A stretch of DNA of 63,014 nucleotides. Source: Olavius algarvensis Gamma 3 endosymbiont. GTDB taxonomy: Bacteria > Pseudomonadota > Gammaproteobacteria > GCA-001735895. The stretch spans positions 119,919 through 182,932 of the forward strand of contig DS021198.1 in NCBI GenBank assembly GCA_001735895.1, written 5' to 3'. The number at the start of each line of letters is the position of its first letter. Position 1 is the first letter of the stretch. A program made the translations under genes and the position numbers. Shown here one piece after another: positions 16,925-26,116 of the stretch. The notes beneath the pieces were generated by a model. That model was given only the letters and a program-made list of their open reading frames with translations, did not search any database and was not told the DNA's origin.

Positions 16925-17254
16925 TCATCCCTGGCGCCGCAGCCTGATTTCGAGGCTGTCCGCGAAGGAACTGAACTTGCGTTTTTCGATGTAGGTTTCG
17001 AATTCACTGGTGCATATACCCCGGGCTCAGCCGATGTCCGCCCCGCTGGTCGAACTCGAAGCCGCCGTTGGCGTCGGTTGCTGCCGGCTTCGACCTCTGC
17101 TGCTATTTTGAGCGGCGTGGGAGTGGGTATAATCGGCGCGTGCGATGCTATCTCGTTATCGACTTCGGGTACCGGGTCCGAAGTTGGAGTCGGAAAAAAG
17201 TGCCAGGGCCAGCGTCGCCATTGCCCCCAGGATTGCCAGGCCAGAAATTTTCAT
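16925..17254 (-). pseudogene. Decayed small exported-protein gene, three frameshifts
   Basis: An ATG at 17252-17254 starts a clear signal peptide (MKISGLAILGAMATLALAL). A six-T run then shifts the frame. The next frame reads a proline-rich linker (FPTPTSDPVPEVDNE, then IIPTPTPLK). After an AA pair, a third frame reads TDANGGFEFDQRGGHRLSPG. After a four-G run, the frame returns to TSEFETYIEKRKF and ends SLEIRLRRQG. Removing one base at each of the three places gives a continuous 108-residue secreted or lipoprotein-like protein. The function is unknown. Three indels in 330 bases imply decay or a badly called stretch. Confidence 0.55.
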
Positions 17255-17279
17255 GGCCCTGTTGAATTGCCTGCCGGAG

Positions 17280-19115
17280 TTAACGATGCGGGAGATCCAT
17301 GGTCGGATTCTCGTCAAAGAAACCGTCCGGCATCCAGTGAAAACTGGCGTAGACCACCGGTTGTACCGGCCAATCCTCGGGACGCGGCCAGTGGTGATAA
17401 TTAAGCGTATACCAGAGTACGATATTTTCATTGTCGACGGCGCGATCAGCCTCGGTCCACCGTGGCAGTCCGTCCCCGCCGGCGTGCTGATTCGGGAAGC
17501 AACCGGCGGGGTAGAGTTCATCGGCGGCATAAGCGGTAACCCATAGATGTTTGTACATGAATGCCGCGCGCCGCCCGATGGAAGAATCGGGATCTTGAAA
17601 CGGGAAACTATTGACGCCCGGCAGCAGCTTGTAAGCGACCGGTTCGCCATGCCTGTTTTTCACGTTGGGGTTTAGTACGCGCCAATAGCGTGAGCTGCGG
17701 GCATCGATTTCACGTTGCGCCTGTTGTTCGGTTGCGAAGCGGGTTTCTTCGGTCAAGATGGCGTTGCCGTGAGGATTGTCGGTATCGGTTGGCGCCGCGC
17801 TGAAATTTATTTCGCTGACCGAGTTGTGCTCGCCGTCGAGCGCCATATCGAAGCGGAAGCTGAAAACATGCTGGTGCACATGAGATTCGATTTGATCGCC
17901 GATGATTCTGCCGTAAGGGCTGGGTTTGCCGCCCTCGAGCGCAGTCGGGAATGGAATTCCGGTGGCCTTGACTTCGACGCCGATAGTGCCGTCGAGGTAG
18001 AAATACCAGAAAAATCCATAGACATAGTTACCGATGGTGGCAATCGAAGAGATCACCAGGCGGCGCGCCCGCGTGACCGTGGGTTGGTCCGAGTCAGGCA
18101 CCGAAAATTTCCACTGTATGCCGTAGTCCTCCTCGTGCATACACACCGCATTTTCGATTAGTCGCGGCCTGCCGTGCCAATCGTGGGTCCAGATATCGAA
18201 GTAGTGGATGTGGCCGAGGCAATCGCAGCCCAGTTGCAGTGAGTCCAGCGCTACGCCGATACCGTATTCGCCGGTGTCGAAGGCGTTACGGCGAAAATTG
18301 GCGCCATGCGGGGCGCCATAGGGCACCACCATCTCCGCCAGGGAGGCGCGCCGCATGATAGTGCGCAGGCGCCCCCGGTCGCGAAAACCGATGTCGTGCA
18401 GCAGCAGGCCGTCACGCTGGGCGAAGCCGATCTGTAGTTCCCAGTCCTGCCATTTAACATGGAAACCATCGACCTCGAAGCTGGGGCCGTCCGGTTGCGT
18501 GATGGCGATTTCCCTGAGGTCGCCGCGCTGCCGGGAACGTCGGATCGGGCCCGGATCCGGCGGAATCGGCAGCACCCCGAAATCGTCGATGCGAATGATT
18601 TTGCGGGCGGCGAGATCGAATACCGGATGCAGGTTTGCAATCGGCCGCGCGTAAGGGTTATCGCCGGCATCGTTCATCAACCAGCAATGACCGTAGGCAA
18701 GGCGCTGCAGCTGTTCCTCGGGATTGCCGAAGTTACCGGCCGACCAGCTTTCGATCAGCACATTCGAGGCATTGTCCAGGCCGCGTTTTTTGAGCGCTTT
18801 TAGAAAACCATCGTGTTCACGCGCGAGTTCGCAGGCCAGCTCGAATTCGTCTGGCGGAATGCGCGCCTGTGCATTTTCGATATGGCGCCAACCGTACAAT
18901 TGGTCGCTAGCAAACAGCACGATCCCGCTCGACGTGCGGTTGCTCGACGGTTCATAACAGCAGACATAGGCTGCGCGCTGATCCGTAAACTGCCGCGATT
19001 CGTCGAGGCTGATGGTTTCGAACCAGGCTGACGTATCGAGCCCGGCCTCGCGTCTGACCACGCTCACGGCTTGATTGATTTCAGAATCGTTTAACGGTGC
19101 TTTTAGTGGATTCAT
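17280..19115 (-). CDS. Copper-containing (TPQ) primary-amine oxidase
   Basis: A 611-residue copper amine oxidase, which oxidises primary amines to aldehydes with release of ammonia and hydrogen peroxide. The cofactor tyrosine is Tyr364 in IGNYVYGFFW (the N-Y-x-Y motif). The catalytic base is Asp280 in AFDTGEYGIG. Copper ligands are the HxH pair in SHVHQHVFSF (His414, His416) and a histidine in YHHWPRPEDWP near 574. The conserved GCDCLGHIHYFD block is present. No obvious signal peptide is seen, unlike the periplasmic E. coli enzyme. It supports an amine-using lifestyle together with two FAD amine oxidases elsewhere in the window. Confidence 0.93.
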   Translation of the reverse strand: MNPLKAPLNDSEINQAVSVVRREAGLDTSAWFETISLDESRQFTDQRAAYVCCYEPSSNRTSSGIVLFASDQLYGWRHIENAQARIPPDEFELACELAREHDGFLKALKKRGLDNASNVLIESWSAGNFGNPEEQLQRLAYGHCWLMNDAGDNPYARPIANLHPVFDLAARKIIRIDDFGVLPIPPDPGPIRRSRQRGDLREIAITQPDGPSFEVDGFHVKWQDWELQIGFAQRDGLLLHDIGFRDRGRLRTIMRRASLAEMVVPYGAPHGANFRRNAFDTGEYGIGVALDSLQLGCDCLGHIHYFDIWTHDWHGRPRLIENAVCMHEEDYGIQWKFSVPDSDQPTVTRARRLVISSIATIGNYVYGFFWYFYLDGTIGVEVKATGIPFPTALEGGKPSPYGRIIGDQIESHVHQHVFSFRFDMALDGEHNSVSEINFSAAPTDTDNPHGNAILTEETRFATEQQAQREIDARSSRYWRVLNPNVKNRHGEPVAYKLLPGVNSFPFQDPDSSIGRRAAFMYKHLWVTAYAADELYPAGCFPNQHAGGDGLPRWTEADRAVDNENIVLWYTLNYHHWPRPEDWPVQPVVYASFHWMPDGFFDENPTMDLPHR

Positions 19116-19608
19116 CGATTCTCCTCCCGGATTTCGATATTACCCCAGAATACGGGGGCGGGGTATTAAGCAAGATGCCTTGCCGCAAAGGTCGAAATGC
19201 CAAGCGGTATCCACCGATTCAGGGCAACGGCAACTGCCGTAATAGGCGCTGCTGTTTTTGGTGCGATTATCTCTCGGGTTTTCGCAGGCACGCGGATTAC
19301 TTTTACCACCCAAATATTGCAAAACATGCTATACCAGTGCAAGCAGTCGTATCGAGAGCCTGACTGACAACCAGGCGCTGTTATCTAGTCCAGAAATGAT
19401 TACTCGAAATAAAAAGTCTCGGCAGTATGAGGTCAAACTCGTAATTCCCGGTTGGTATTTAACAGGGGTCGTGTCGCCGGCTGTCGAACAGTGATAGTTA
19501 ACACTGTTTACAGGCAAATCTTTCCGCAACCGAGATTTAAGCTCCGCAAATGGGGAACTCTTCACAAACCTCAATAATGTCGATGCAAAGAATCCAATTC
19601 ATCGGTCC
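19116..19608. other. Intergenic region before the broken kinase gene
   Basis: About 490 bases with no gene supported on either strand. The kinase frame is open from 19498, but the first plausible ATG is at 19609. No repeat or convincing promoter was recognised. Confidence 0.5.
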
Positions 19609-21053
19609 ATGGCAAGATATCCGCGGCGGTTGGCGGGGGTTGCCTAAGTGATTCCGGTTGGGATTTACGAAGCGGATGTTGCGGGAAAAGTTACCTATCT
19701 GAACAAGAACTGGTGCGATTTTGCCGGCATTCTGCCGGGAGAACCGCTCGGCCTTGGGTGGCTAAACGCAATCCACCCCGACGACAGGCAGGCAGTTCTA
19801 TCCGAATGGTCGGAAAGTGTGGGCCATTCAAGGCAATTCCAGGCCGAGTACCGGCTTCTTAGTGCGGCCGGAAGAATTACCTGGCTGCTGGACCAAGCCG
19901 AACCCAGATCGAATTCCGCCGGCATGATCGACGGATATATCGGGACGGTTACCGACATTAGCAATCTGAAAGAAACCGCCCAGCAGCTTCCTAAACTGGC
20001 TCACGTTTTTGATAGCCTGGACTTGGGAATAGCGATTAGGAAATTACCCAGCGACCGAATCGAATCGGTCAATCTGGCATTAGCCAGAATGCATGGATAC
20101 GAAGTTGACGAACTCATCGGGCAATCGATATTTTATCTATATGCTCCTGAAGATGTCGAGCTCGCGCAACTGGCCGGGGAAATCGCAACAAAGAATGGCA
20201 CGCATGTTTTCGAAGCCCGCCGGCGCAGAAAGAATGGTTCGGTTTTTCCCGCACTGATCCGTATTACCGTGGCAAAAGACGAGGCCGGTAGATGCCTTTA
20301 CCGGTCCGCCATTGTGCAGGATGTAACGGCACAGAAAGAGGCTGAATCGGTAATCAGGGAAAGTGAGAGTAAGTTTAGGGCGCTGTTCGATAAAGCACCC
20401 ATAGCCCATTTTGCCGCCGACAAAAATGGCAAGTTGATCAATGCCAATCAAAAGGCCGGGCAATTGCTGGGAACCACAGCGGATCAGTTAATTGGTAAAA
20501 CCGTACTGTCGCTGTATGCGGACGTACCGGATGGGAAGCCTAAGGCGGAGCAGCTGGTAAAACGTTGGAAGCAGGGTGAGGAAATCGAAAATGAAGAGTT
20601 GATCATGGAACATTTCGATGGATACCAAATCTGGGTAAGCCTGACCGCCACCCCCGTGCTGAGCGATGAAAATGAGATAATTGTCACCCAGGCTTCGGCG
20701 ATCGATATTACCGCGCGCAAGCAAGCGGAAATTGAAAAGCTTAAGTTGATTGAAAAGCTGGAAGTGAAGAATGCGGAAATGGAACGCTTTACTTACACCG
20801 TCTCGCATGACCTGAAAAGCCCGCTTATTACCATCAACGGATTTTTAGGAATGCTGGAACGTGACCTCGAAGATAAAGATCCCAAGAAAATACGGGAAGA
20901 CGTGAATTACATAAAAACCGCCGCCGATAATATGTATTTACAGCTGCAACAGTTGCTGGATCTATCGGAAGCGGTGAACAAAATCGTTCAGTACGAAGCC
21001 ATACCGATGCGGTCGTTGATCGAGTCCGCGCTCGATAAGGTCCGGGGGCAGAT
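19609..21053 (+). pseudogene. PAS histidine kinase, 5' part, cut by IS copy 2
   Basis: The open part starts at GTG 19648 and holds three PAS domains (about residues 1-105, 115-230 and 240-358) and the HisKA helix with His387 in TYTVSHDLKSPL. It is soluble, with no membrane segment. In the same frame upstream an ATG at 19609 reads MARYPRRLAGVA, then TAA, then VIPVGIYEADVAG. A GAA at the stop position would give a typical PAS start, so a nonsense change is possible. The IS3 copy begins at about 21054, and the ATPase domain resumes only at 22306 with its first part missing. The kinase cannot work. It has no partner regulator nearby. Confidence 0.8.
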
Positions 21054-21084
21054 TGACGTGGTCAAACTTTTTGATACACCCCAG

Positions 21085-21948
21085 TTAAGCGGCATGCTTC
21101 GTTTCGAGTAGTCGTTTTTCATAATCATTCGGGCTGACATAATTCAGCGTCGAATGTAATCGATATGGGTTATACCAGCTGGATATGTACTGCAGAATAT
21201 CCTGCTGTGCTTCATATCGAGTCTGATAATTTCGCCATTGCACCCGCTCCTGCTTCAGACTGCCAAAGAAGCTCTCGACCACCGCATTATCCCAACAGTC
21301 ACCTTTACGGCTCATGCTGCCCTGGAACCCGTTGATTCTGAGTAATTTTCGGAATGCCTTGCTGGCATACTGAGACCCACGATCCGAGTGATGGATTAAA
21401 CCTGCCTTGGGTCGGCGCTGCCAGGCATCACAGACCAACTGCGATTTCATCCGAGGGCTCATGCTCCAGCCCACAACCTTTCTCAAACACAGATCTATCA
21501 CGACAGCCAGGTAAAGCCAGCCCTCCTGGGTCCATACATAAGTCACATCCGCTGCGTAGACCTGATCAGGCTGGGGCACATCAAATTGCCGCTGAAGCAG
21601 ATTGTCGTACACCGGTTGTTTGTGATTGCTGTTCGTGGTCACCTTGAATTTCTTGCGATGACGTACCTGAACTCCGGCCTCCCGCATCAAATTCCGCGCC
21701 TTATTCCGGCTCACCGGATAACCCAGACAGTTCAGGGCCCGTTTCATACGTCGGCTGCCGTAGGTATGATCACTCGCATCATCAACCCGCTGAACCCACT
21801 CCAGCATTTCCTCATGCTCGGGATCAGGCGGTCTTGTGTCCATCTGGCGCCGGTAGTGGTAATAACATGACCGGTCCACACCCAGCACCTGACACATCAG
21901 GCGAACGGGAAAGGTATTCTTGTGTTGGGTGATAAACGAGTATTTCAT
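21085..21948 (-). CDS. IS3-family transposase OrfB
   Basis: A 287-residue DDE transposase subunit. An N-terminal helical region (FPVRLMCQVLGVDRS) precedes the integrase core with Asp in AADVTYVWT, Asp in HHSDRGSQY and Glu in VVESFFGSLK. Compared with copy 1 it lacks five residues (LKMAA) between the two Asp motifs, a 15-base deletion between GCC repeats that may harm the fold. Its ATG overlaps the orfA stop (ATGA). The fused OrfAB is expected from -1 slippage upstream. Confidence 0.9.
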   Translation of the reverse strand: MKYSFITQHKNTFPVRLMCQVLGVDRSCYYHYRRQMDTRPPDPEHEEMLEWVQRVDDASDHTYGSRRMKRALNCLGYPVSRNKARNLMREAGVQVRHRKKFKVTTNSNHKQPVYDNLLQRQFDVPQPDQVYAADVTYVWTQEGWLYLAVVIDLCLRKVVGWSMSPRMKSQLVCDAWQRRPKAGLIHHSDRGSQYASKAFRKLLRINGFQGSMSRKGDCWDNAVVESFFGSLKQERVQWRNYQTRYEAQQDILQYISSWYNPYRLHSTLNYVSPNDYEKRLLETKHAA

Positions 21949-22238
21949 TTCGTTTCTGCTGCAAAGAATACCGTCGCCTTTTTTAAGATTTCTTTCTCCA
22001 TCTTCAGGCGTTTGATTTCAGCTTTAAGTCGACGGTTCTCTTCCTGATCCGGTGTCAGCTTGCCGTTCCCACGGAAAGCCTGGCCATCACCCGATTGTTC
22101 CTCTTGCACCCATCGGCACAGCATATTGGCATTGATGCCCAGGCTTCGCGCTGCTTCCGCCCGGCTGTAGCCCTGATCAGTTACCAGGCTCACTGCATCC
22201 AGTTTGAATTCTTTCGTATATTTCTTTCTCGTTGTCAT
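21945..22238 (-). CDS. IS3-family transposase OrfA
   Basis: A 97-residue DNA-binding subunit with a helix-turn-helix (YSRAEAARSLGINANMLCRWV) and a C-terminal leucine-zipper-like helix (NRRLKAEIKRLKMEKEILKKA). Near its end the codons TTA AAA AAG contain the slippery heptamer A-AAA-AAG. The -1 frame after it is open through GDGILCSRNEMKY into orfB. Confidence 0.92.
   Translation of the reverse strand: MTTRKKYTKEFKLDAVSLVTDQGYSRAEAARSLGINANMLCRWVQEEQSGDGQAFRGNGKLTPDQEENRRLKAEIKRLKMEKEILKKATVFFAAETK
21978..21984 (-). promoter_or_regulatory. Programmed -1 frameshift heptamer of the IS
   Basis: On the minus strand A-AAA-AAG sits in the correct phase of orfA (tt|A AAA AAG). Slippage by -1 leads into an open frame that joins orfB, the standard route to OrfAB transposase in IS3-family elements. 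Confidence 0.8.
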
Positions 22239-22305
22239 CTATCGTTACCTCAGTTAAGTTTCATTATCTCTTAACTGGGTGGTATCAATCTATTGGACCA
22301 TGTCA

Positions 22306-22558
22306 GAATGTGCTTTGCACGGTAACAGACGATGGGATCGGGATCGACGACAGATATCAAGATAAGATCTTCGACCTCTTCGAAAGAGTCGATCAAAAAG
22401 TATCCGGTACCGGAATCGGCTTGGCCTTGGTCAAGGGGATTATTGAGAAACACCAGGGTAGTATTTCGGTTGAATCGGAAGGCGACGATATGGGAACCAC
22501 TTTTCGTCTAAGCATTCCCGCTAACGGTAATCATGAAAACGCAGTTTCGGAGATGTAA
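22306..22558 (+). pseudogene. PAS histidine kinase, 3' part (ATPase domain remnant)
   Basis: The frame reads NVLCTVTDDGIGIDDRYQDKIF (G1 box DDGIGI), then the F box DLFERV and the G2 box GTGIGLALVKGIIEKH, ending SEM. It is the C-terminal part of the ATPase domain of the kinase interrupted by the IS. The N box and roughly 50-60 residues between HisKA and this piece, normal for such kinases, are missing from both sides of the IS, so about 150-180 bases have been deleted. Confidence 0.8.
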
Positions 22559-22562
22559 CAGT

Positions 22563-23393
22563 TCACATTTTGCGGGCGATAATCTCCACCGGTGCAATGT
22601 AACCCGCGACGATATTGTCAAACATATTACCCACTTTAACAGGCGTGCTCGCCTGCATTAAGGTATGCAAGCCCAAAGCCGGCGGTCCGCCGGCGGCGGA
22701 CATTTTTGAACCTAGCCGAGTTAAAAATTCCAGCGCAAAATCACGTCGATGGTTGACCGCGCTAACTTCGAATCCCGCAGTAATCAGAGCCTGTCGGTAT
22801 TGCTCGGGGTCGGCAAGCCTGCAAATGCTGTTATCGGTCGCCCATGGAACCGGGTAAGCCAGTTCGCCCGGGTCGATACGCATTACGTCATAGACCCCGA
22901 AATACGCGCCGCCGCGCAGTACCCGGTTGATTTCCTGGAACAGCCCTTTTTTATCCTCGATATTCATGCCGACGTGCAGCATATACCCACCGTCGAAGGA
23001 TTCGTCCTGAAACGGCATCGAAGTCGCGTTTCCCTGGTGCAGAGCAACCTGGTTTTGCAGTTGTACCCATTCGCACAGCGTCTGGCCCGTGACTATATAC
23101 TCCGGCGTTAAATCGATGCCGCTCACCCGATTGCGGTATCTGTCAGCGACAAATCGCGCGGCGCCGCCGAGACCGCAGCCGACGTCAAGCAGGTGATCGT
23201 CGGCTGAGACATCGAGTTGAGCGAATAAATTCTCGGTTGCCAGTCTTCCGCCGATATGGAATTCATCTACCGGCGCGAGGTCCGCAGGCGTCAGCCGATC
23301 GATCGACTTTCCGGGTTTGACCAGGGCCGCTTTAATCGCCGGCAATAGTTCTCCGTGCCGGTAGTGATCCGAAATAGATTTATCATCCGCCAT
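22563..23393 (-). CDS. Class I SAM-dependent methyltransferase
   Basis: A 276-residue soluble methyltransferase. Motif I is HLLDVGCGLGGAARF (about 68-80). The acidic end of strand 2 is GIDLTPEYI, the post II region is GNATSMPFQDESFDG, and motif III is INRVLRGGAYFGVYDV. The overall form is that of UbiE/sarcosine-dimethylglycine-type small-molecule methyltransferases. A YHVGMNIED-like HVGMN sequence follows strand 4. The acceptor is unknown. It is convergent with the kinase remnant (four bases between stops) and lies upstream of no obvious partner. Confidence 0.8.
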   Translation of the reverse strand: MADDKSISDHYRHGELLPAIKAALVKPGKSIDRLTPADLAPVDEFHIGGRLATENLFAQLDVSADDHLLDVGCGLGGAARFVADRYRNRVSGIDLTPEYIVTGQTLCEWVQLQNQVALHQGNATSMPFQDESFDGGYMLHVGMNIEDKKGLFQEINRVLRGGAYFGVYDVMRIDPGELAYPVPWATDNSICRLADPEQYRQALITAGFEVSAVNHRRDFALEFLTRLGSKMSAAGGPPALGLHTLMQASTPVKVGNMFDNIVAGYIAPVEIIARKM

Positions 23394-23448
23394 AATCCAT
23401 CCTCCGTGATTCTATAAGTTTGTTAATTAGCCGCCAAATCCGTGCGGC

Positions 23449-23772
23449 TCATTTTTGACCCGGCATCTCCATTAATTCCGACACTTCGAGCGAACCGCCG
23501 AGATCGAGAAAAGGACAAGCCTTTGCCAGCGTCAGTGCCGCCTCCATCGAATCCGCCTCGACAATGGTGTAACCCGACATGGTCGAGTTGCCGCCTGCAC
23601 TGACACTGCCATCCGGGTTCACCGTGGCCGTATCCTTGAGTGGGTTGGCGGGACTAACCGCCGCGGCACCCAGGGACGAGAGCCACTCCATATATTTCGC
23701 GAAATGTTGTTGACCTTGCTCGGGGCTGGAAGGCTGATCGCCACCCAAATAGACGATGACGTATTGAGGCAT
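23449..23772 (-). CDS. YCII-domain protein (DGPF family)
   Basis: A 107-residue protein with an N-terminal strand MPQYVIVYLGG, a helix with HFAKYMEWLSSLG, and a GYTIVEADSMEAALTLAKACPFL segment, the pattern of the YCII/DGPFAETKE family. Members are small dimeric ferredoxin-like folds, often near ECF sigma factors, though none is seen here. The enzymatic role is unknown. Confidence 0.8.
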   Translation of the reverse strand: MPQYVIVYLGGDQPSSPEQGQQHFAKYMEWLSSLGAAAVSPANPLKDTATVNPDGSVSAGGNSTMSGYTIVEADSMEAALTLAKACPFLDLGGSLEVSELMEMPGQK

Positions 23773-23908
23773 GAGCTTCTCCTGGTGTTAACGGTTTATC
23801 GATGCGGCGACCCTCGACGATCGGAGGTGCTTCGATCGGCTTCCATGGGCGCTACTTTACCGCCCGCAATCGGTAATTGCCAGGCCGCCGCCGATCGGTG
23901 GCGCCCGC

Positions 23909-24304
23909 TTAGCGTCGCTGAAGCCTTGGATCGATGTGGTCCCAGGGCTGAGCGGATTCGGTATAAACCACCATTTGGGGTTCGAAGCAAGCCGGGTCGT
24001 CTAGCGTCGCCGCGTGAAAGAATAGGTACTGCGGATAGCCGGATGTTTTCTTCACCACGGGGTTGCCGCAGTTTTTGCAAAAACCGCTGCTCACGGTACT
24101 TCCGTCGTCGGCCTGCGTCTGGTAATACTTGATCTTCCCCTGCAGTCTCGTGGCATCGGTATTTACCGCGAATGCCGCCGCATGGCCCGATCCGGTGATT
24201 CTCTGGCATTGCCGACATTGGCAAATGATCGAGAATTCCGGTTCGGTTTGAGTTTGGTAACGGATGCCGCCACAGGCGCAGCCTCCGGTAATCGATGGAC
24301 TCAA
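23909..24304 (-). CDS. GFA/CENP-V family zinc protein
   Basis: A 131-residue protein of the glutathione-dependent formaldehyde-activating (GFA) fold. The cysteine sets are GGCACGGIRY, CQCRQCQRITGS and GFCKNCGNPV, which bind two zinc ions in this family. The HAATLDDP segment and C-terminal helix match the family end. The true substrate of most members is unknown. A second GFA protein lies at 26117-26545. Confidence 0.85.
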   Translation of the reverse strand: MSPSITGGCACGGIRYQTQTEPEFSIICQCRQCQRITGSGHAAAFAVNTDATRLQGKIKYYQTQADDGSTVSSGFCKNCGNPVVKKTSGYPQYLFFHAATLDDPACFEPQMVVYTESAQPWDHIDPRLQRR

Positions 24305-24544
24305 TGCAAACGCTCCTTAGCTGCCGTTATTGTGGACCCGACGCCGTGCCCGGCAGCAGATCGCGCGCGGCGTGACATGATTTACCCGTTTTCTTTGCAA
24401 TGCGGAAATGGCTCGAATGCATCGCCGAATCCAGTGGCTAGGCGGATATTATAAGGTTAACGCCGCAAAATGATAATTGCGCGCAATGGGTGGAAGATGC
24501 TAAGTTTTTTGGGGACAGATCTTAGCGAGGCACGACGGCGAGTA

Positions 24545-25708
24545 ATGGTCGATCATACTATTCTTCAGTTTGTGCTGATTTTTGCCGGCGCCGCTCTGTT
24601 TGCCACACTATTCCTGTTTTTGAAGCAGCCGATTATTCTCGCCTATATCGTTCTGGGTATCGTTGTCGGCCCGAAAGGACTGGGCCTGATTGGCGACGCC
24701 CGGCAAATCGAACAACTCGCCCACATCGGCATTATCCTGTTGCTGTTTCTGATCGGCCTGAACTTCCAGCCGTCGAAGCTCGTCGGATTGCTCGGACGCG
24801 TCGGTATCGTCACGCTACTCACCTGTCTCGCCTTCACCTTATTGGGCCTGGCAGCGGCCTGGGCCCTGGGATTCCCGTTCATCGACAGTTTGGTAATCGG
24901 CGCCGCGCTTATGTTTTCCAGCACCATCGTCAGCCTGAAACTGATTCCCACGACCCAATTGCACCATCATCACGTCGGCGAGGTAATGATCAGCGTGTTG
25001 TTGCTGCAGGATGTGATTGCAATCGTGCTTATCGTGCTGGTGACCGAAGGCGGCATGGACAATATCGGAATTTCGGTGGTGATACTGTTGCTCAAGCTGG
25101 CGGCGCTGACCGCCTTGGCATTTGTTATCGTCAAAATCGTCATAACTCGACTGTTTATGAAATTTGACGTGATAAAGGAACATACCTTTGTCATGGCTTT
25201 GGGCTGGGGCCTATTGGTTGCCGGCGCCGCCGAAATGCTGGGCCTGTCGCTCGAAATGGGTGCTTTTATCGCTGGCATAAGCCTGGCGACGGTGCCCATC
25301 GCCCTGGTTATCGCCGAAGAGCTCAAACCGTTGCGCGACTTTTTCCTGATACTGTTTTTCTTCTCGATTGGCGCGAAGTTCGATTTAGTGGTTTCGCAAC
25401 AACTCATCCTGCCCGGGCTGATTCTGACCACCTTGTTGATGGTGGCCAAGCCGGTGTTATTCAAGCTAAGTTTTAAAGCGATTGGCGAAACGCCGAAGAA
25501 TTCCGCCGAGCTGGGCGTCAGGTTGGGCCAGGCCAGCGAATTTTCGCTGTTAATCGCTTTCAGCGCGTTGGCTTCAGGCGTGATAGAAGCCAGTTCTTCC
25601 TACCTGATACAATTGGTCGTGGTGCTTAGTTTCATCGTTTCGACCTATTGGGTAGTCGCCGTTTATCCGACGCCGATTTCGTACAAGAGCGGTCAGCGAA
25701 AGGATTAG
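24545..25708 (+). CDS. CPA2-family cation/proton antiporter (KefB-like, no RCK domain)
   Basis: About 387 residues and some 11-12 membrane helices. Conserved features are QPIILAYIVLGIVVGPKGLGLI, the ion-site stretch EMGAFIAGISLATV, and FSSTIVSLKLI. It ends soon after the last helix and lacks the C-terminal nucleotide-binding domain of full-length KefB/KefC, so it is a short CPA2 form. A His cluster (QLHHHHVGE) lies in a cytoplasmic or periplasmic loop. I chose the ATG at 24545 because the membrane domain begins there. An upstream ATG at 24470 would add 25 polar residues. Cation specificity is unknown. Confidence 0.85.
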   Translation: MVDHTILQFVLIFAGAALFATLFLFLKQPIILAYIVLGIVVGPKGLGLIGDARQIEQLAHIGIILLLFLIGLNFQPSKLVGLLGRVGIVTLLTCLAFTLLGLAAAWALGFPFIDSLVIGAALMFSSTIVSLKLIPTTQLHHHHVGEVMISVLLLQDVIAIVLIVLVTEGGMDNIGISVVILLLKLAALTALAFVIVKIVITRLFMKFDVIKEHTFVMALGWGLLVAGAAEMLGLSLEMGAFIAGISLATVPIALVIAEELKPLRDFFLILFFFSIGAKFDLVVSQQLILPGLILTTLLMVAKPVLFKLSFKAIGETPKNSAELGVRLGQASEFSLLIAFSALASGVIEASSSYLIQLVVVLSFIVSTYWVVAVYPTPISYKSGQRKD

Positions 25709-25733
25709 CGGTATCGCCGCCGGCATGCGACTC

Positions 25734-26102
25734 TCACGCGTTGCCGCATTTTTGCGCGAGCTCGATTTTATCCGCTTTTTTTAGTTTGCCGAAAACGAGA
25801 TCGTAAGAGCCGTTAACCAGGTCAATTAACATTTCGTCGGATATCTCGCCGGTCAGCGATATCGTAATCCAATGCCTCTTGTTCATATAGTAACCCGGCG
25901 CGATCGATGCGAATTGACTTACCAGAACTTCGGCATCGGGTGGGGCGCATTTGAGCGTAACTCTGGGCGTTTCCTCTTGCCGGGATAGCAGGGCAAACAT
26001 CTTTCCCATGACTTTGAACACCAGCGCCGCGGGGCCGAACGGATAGCTGCTCTGTGAGCCCCTAAGCCGCGCCAGATGCTTTTCAAGTTTTTCCGGTTTC
26101 AT
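25734..26102 (-). CDS. MmcQ/YjbR-family protein
   Basis: A 122-residue protein with features of the MmcQ/YjbR family: KVMGKMFALLS, a strand VTLKCAPPDAEVL, PGYYMNKRHWITI and a C-terminal helix SYDLVFGKL. The fold resembles a double-wing DNA-binding domain, but the function is not established. It is 14 bases downstream of a GFA protein on the same strand, so they are probably cotranscribed. Confidence 0.8.
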   Translation of the reverse strand: MKPEKLEKHLARLRGSQSSYPFGPAALVFKVMGKMFALLSRQEETPRVTLKCAPPDAEVLVSQFASIAPGYYMNKRHWITISLTGEISDEMLIDLVNGSYDLVFGKLKKADKIELAQKCGNA

Positions 26103-26116
26103 TTGCGGGCGGGAAA

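Larger units (their letters stand above)
21054..22305 (-). mobile_element. IS3-family element, copy 2, complete ends
   Basis: The element is about 1252 bp. Its terminal inverted repeats begin TGACGTGGTC at the left and TGACATGGTC (complement) at the right and share TTGATAC and CCCAGTTAAG further in. It carries orfA and orfB on the minus strand with a -1 frameshift signal. The flanking bases do not form a clear target duplication, and the host kinase gene has lost a segment at the junction, so a deletion accompanied or followed insertion. A second copy in opposite orientation ends at 703. Confidence 0.9.

Noticed and set aside
21050-22310. Target-site duplication around IS copy 2
   Set aside because: Flanking bases (GAT at left, GAA at right) do not match over 3-4 bases, and host sequence is missing, so no duplication is claimed.
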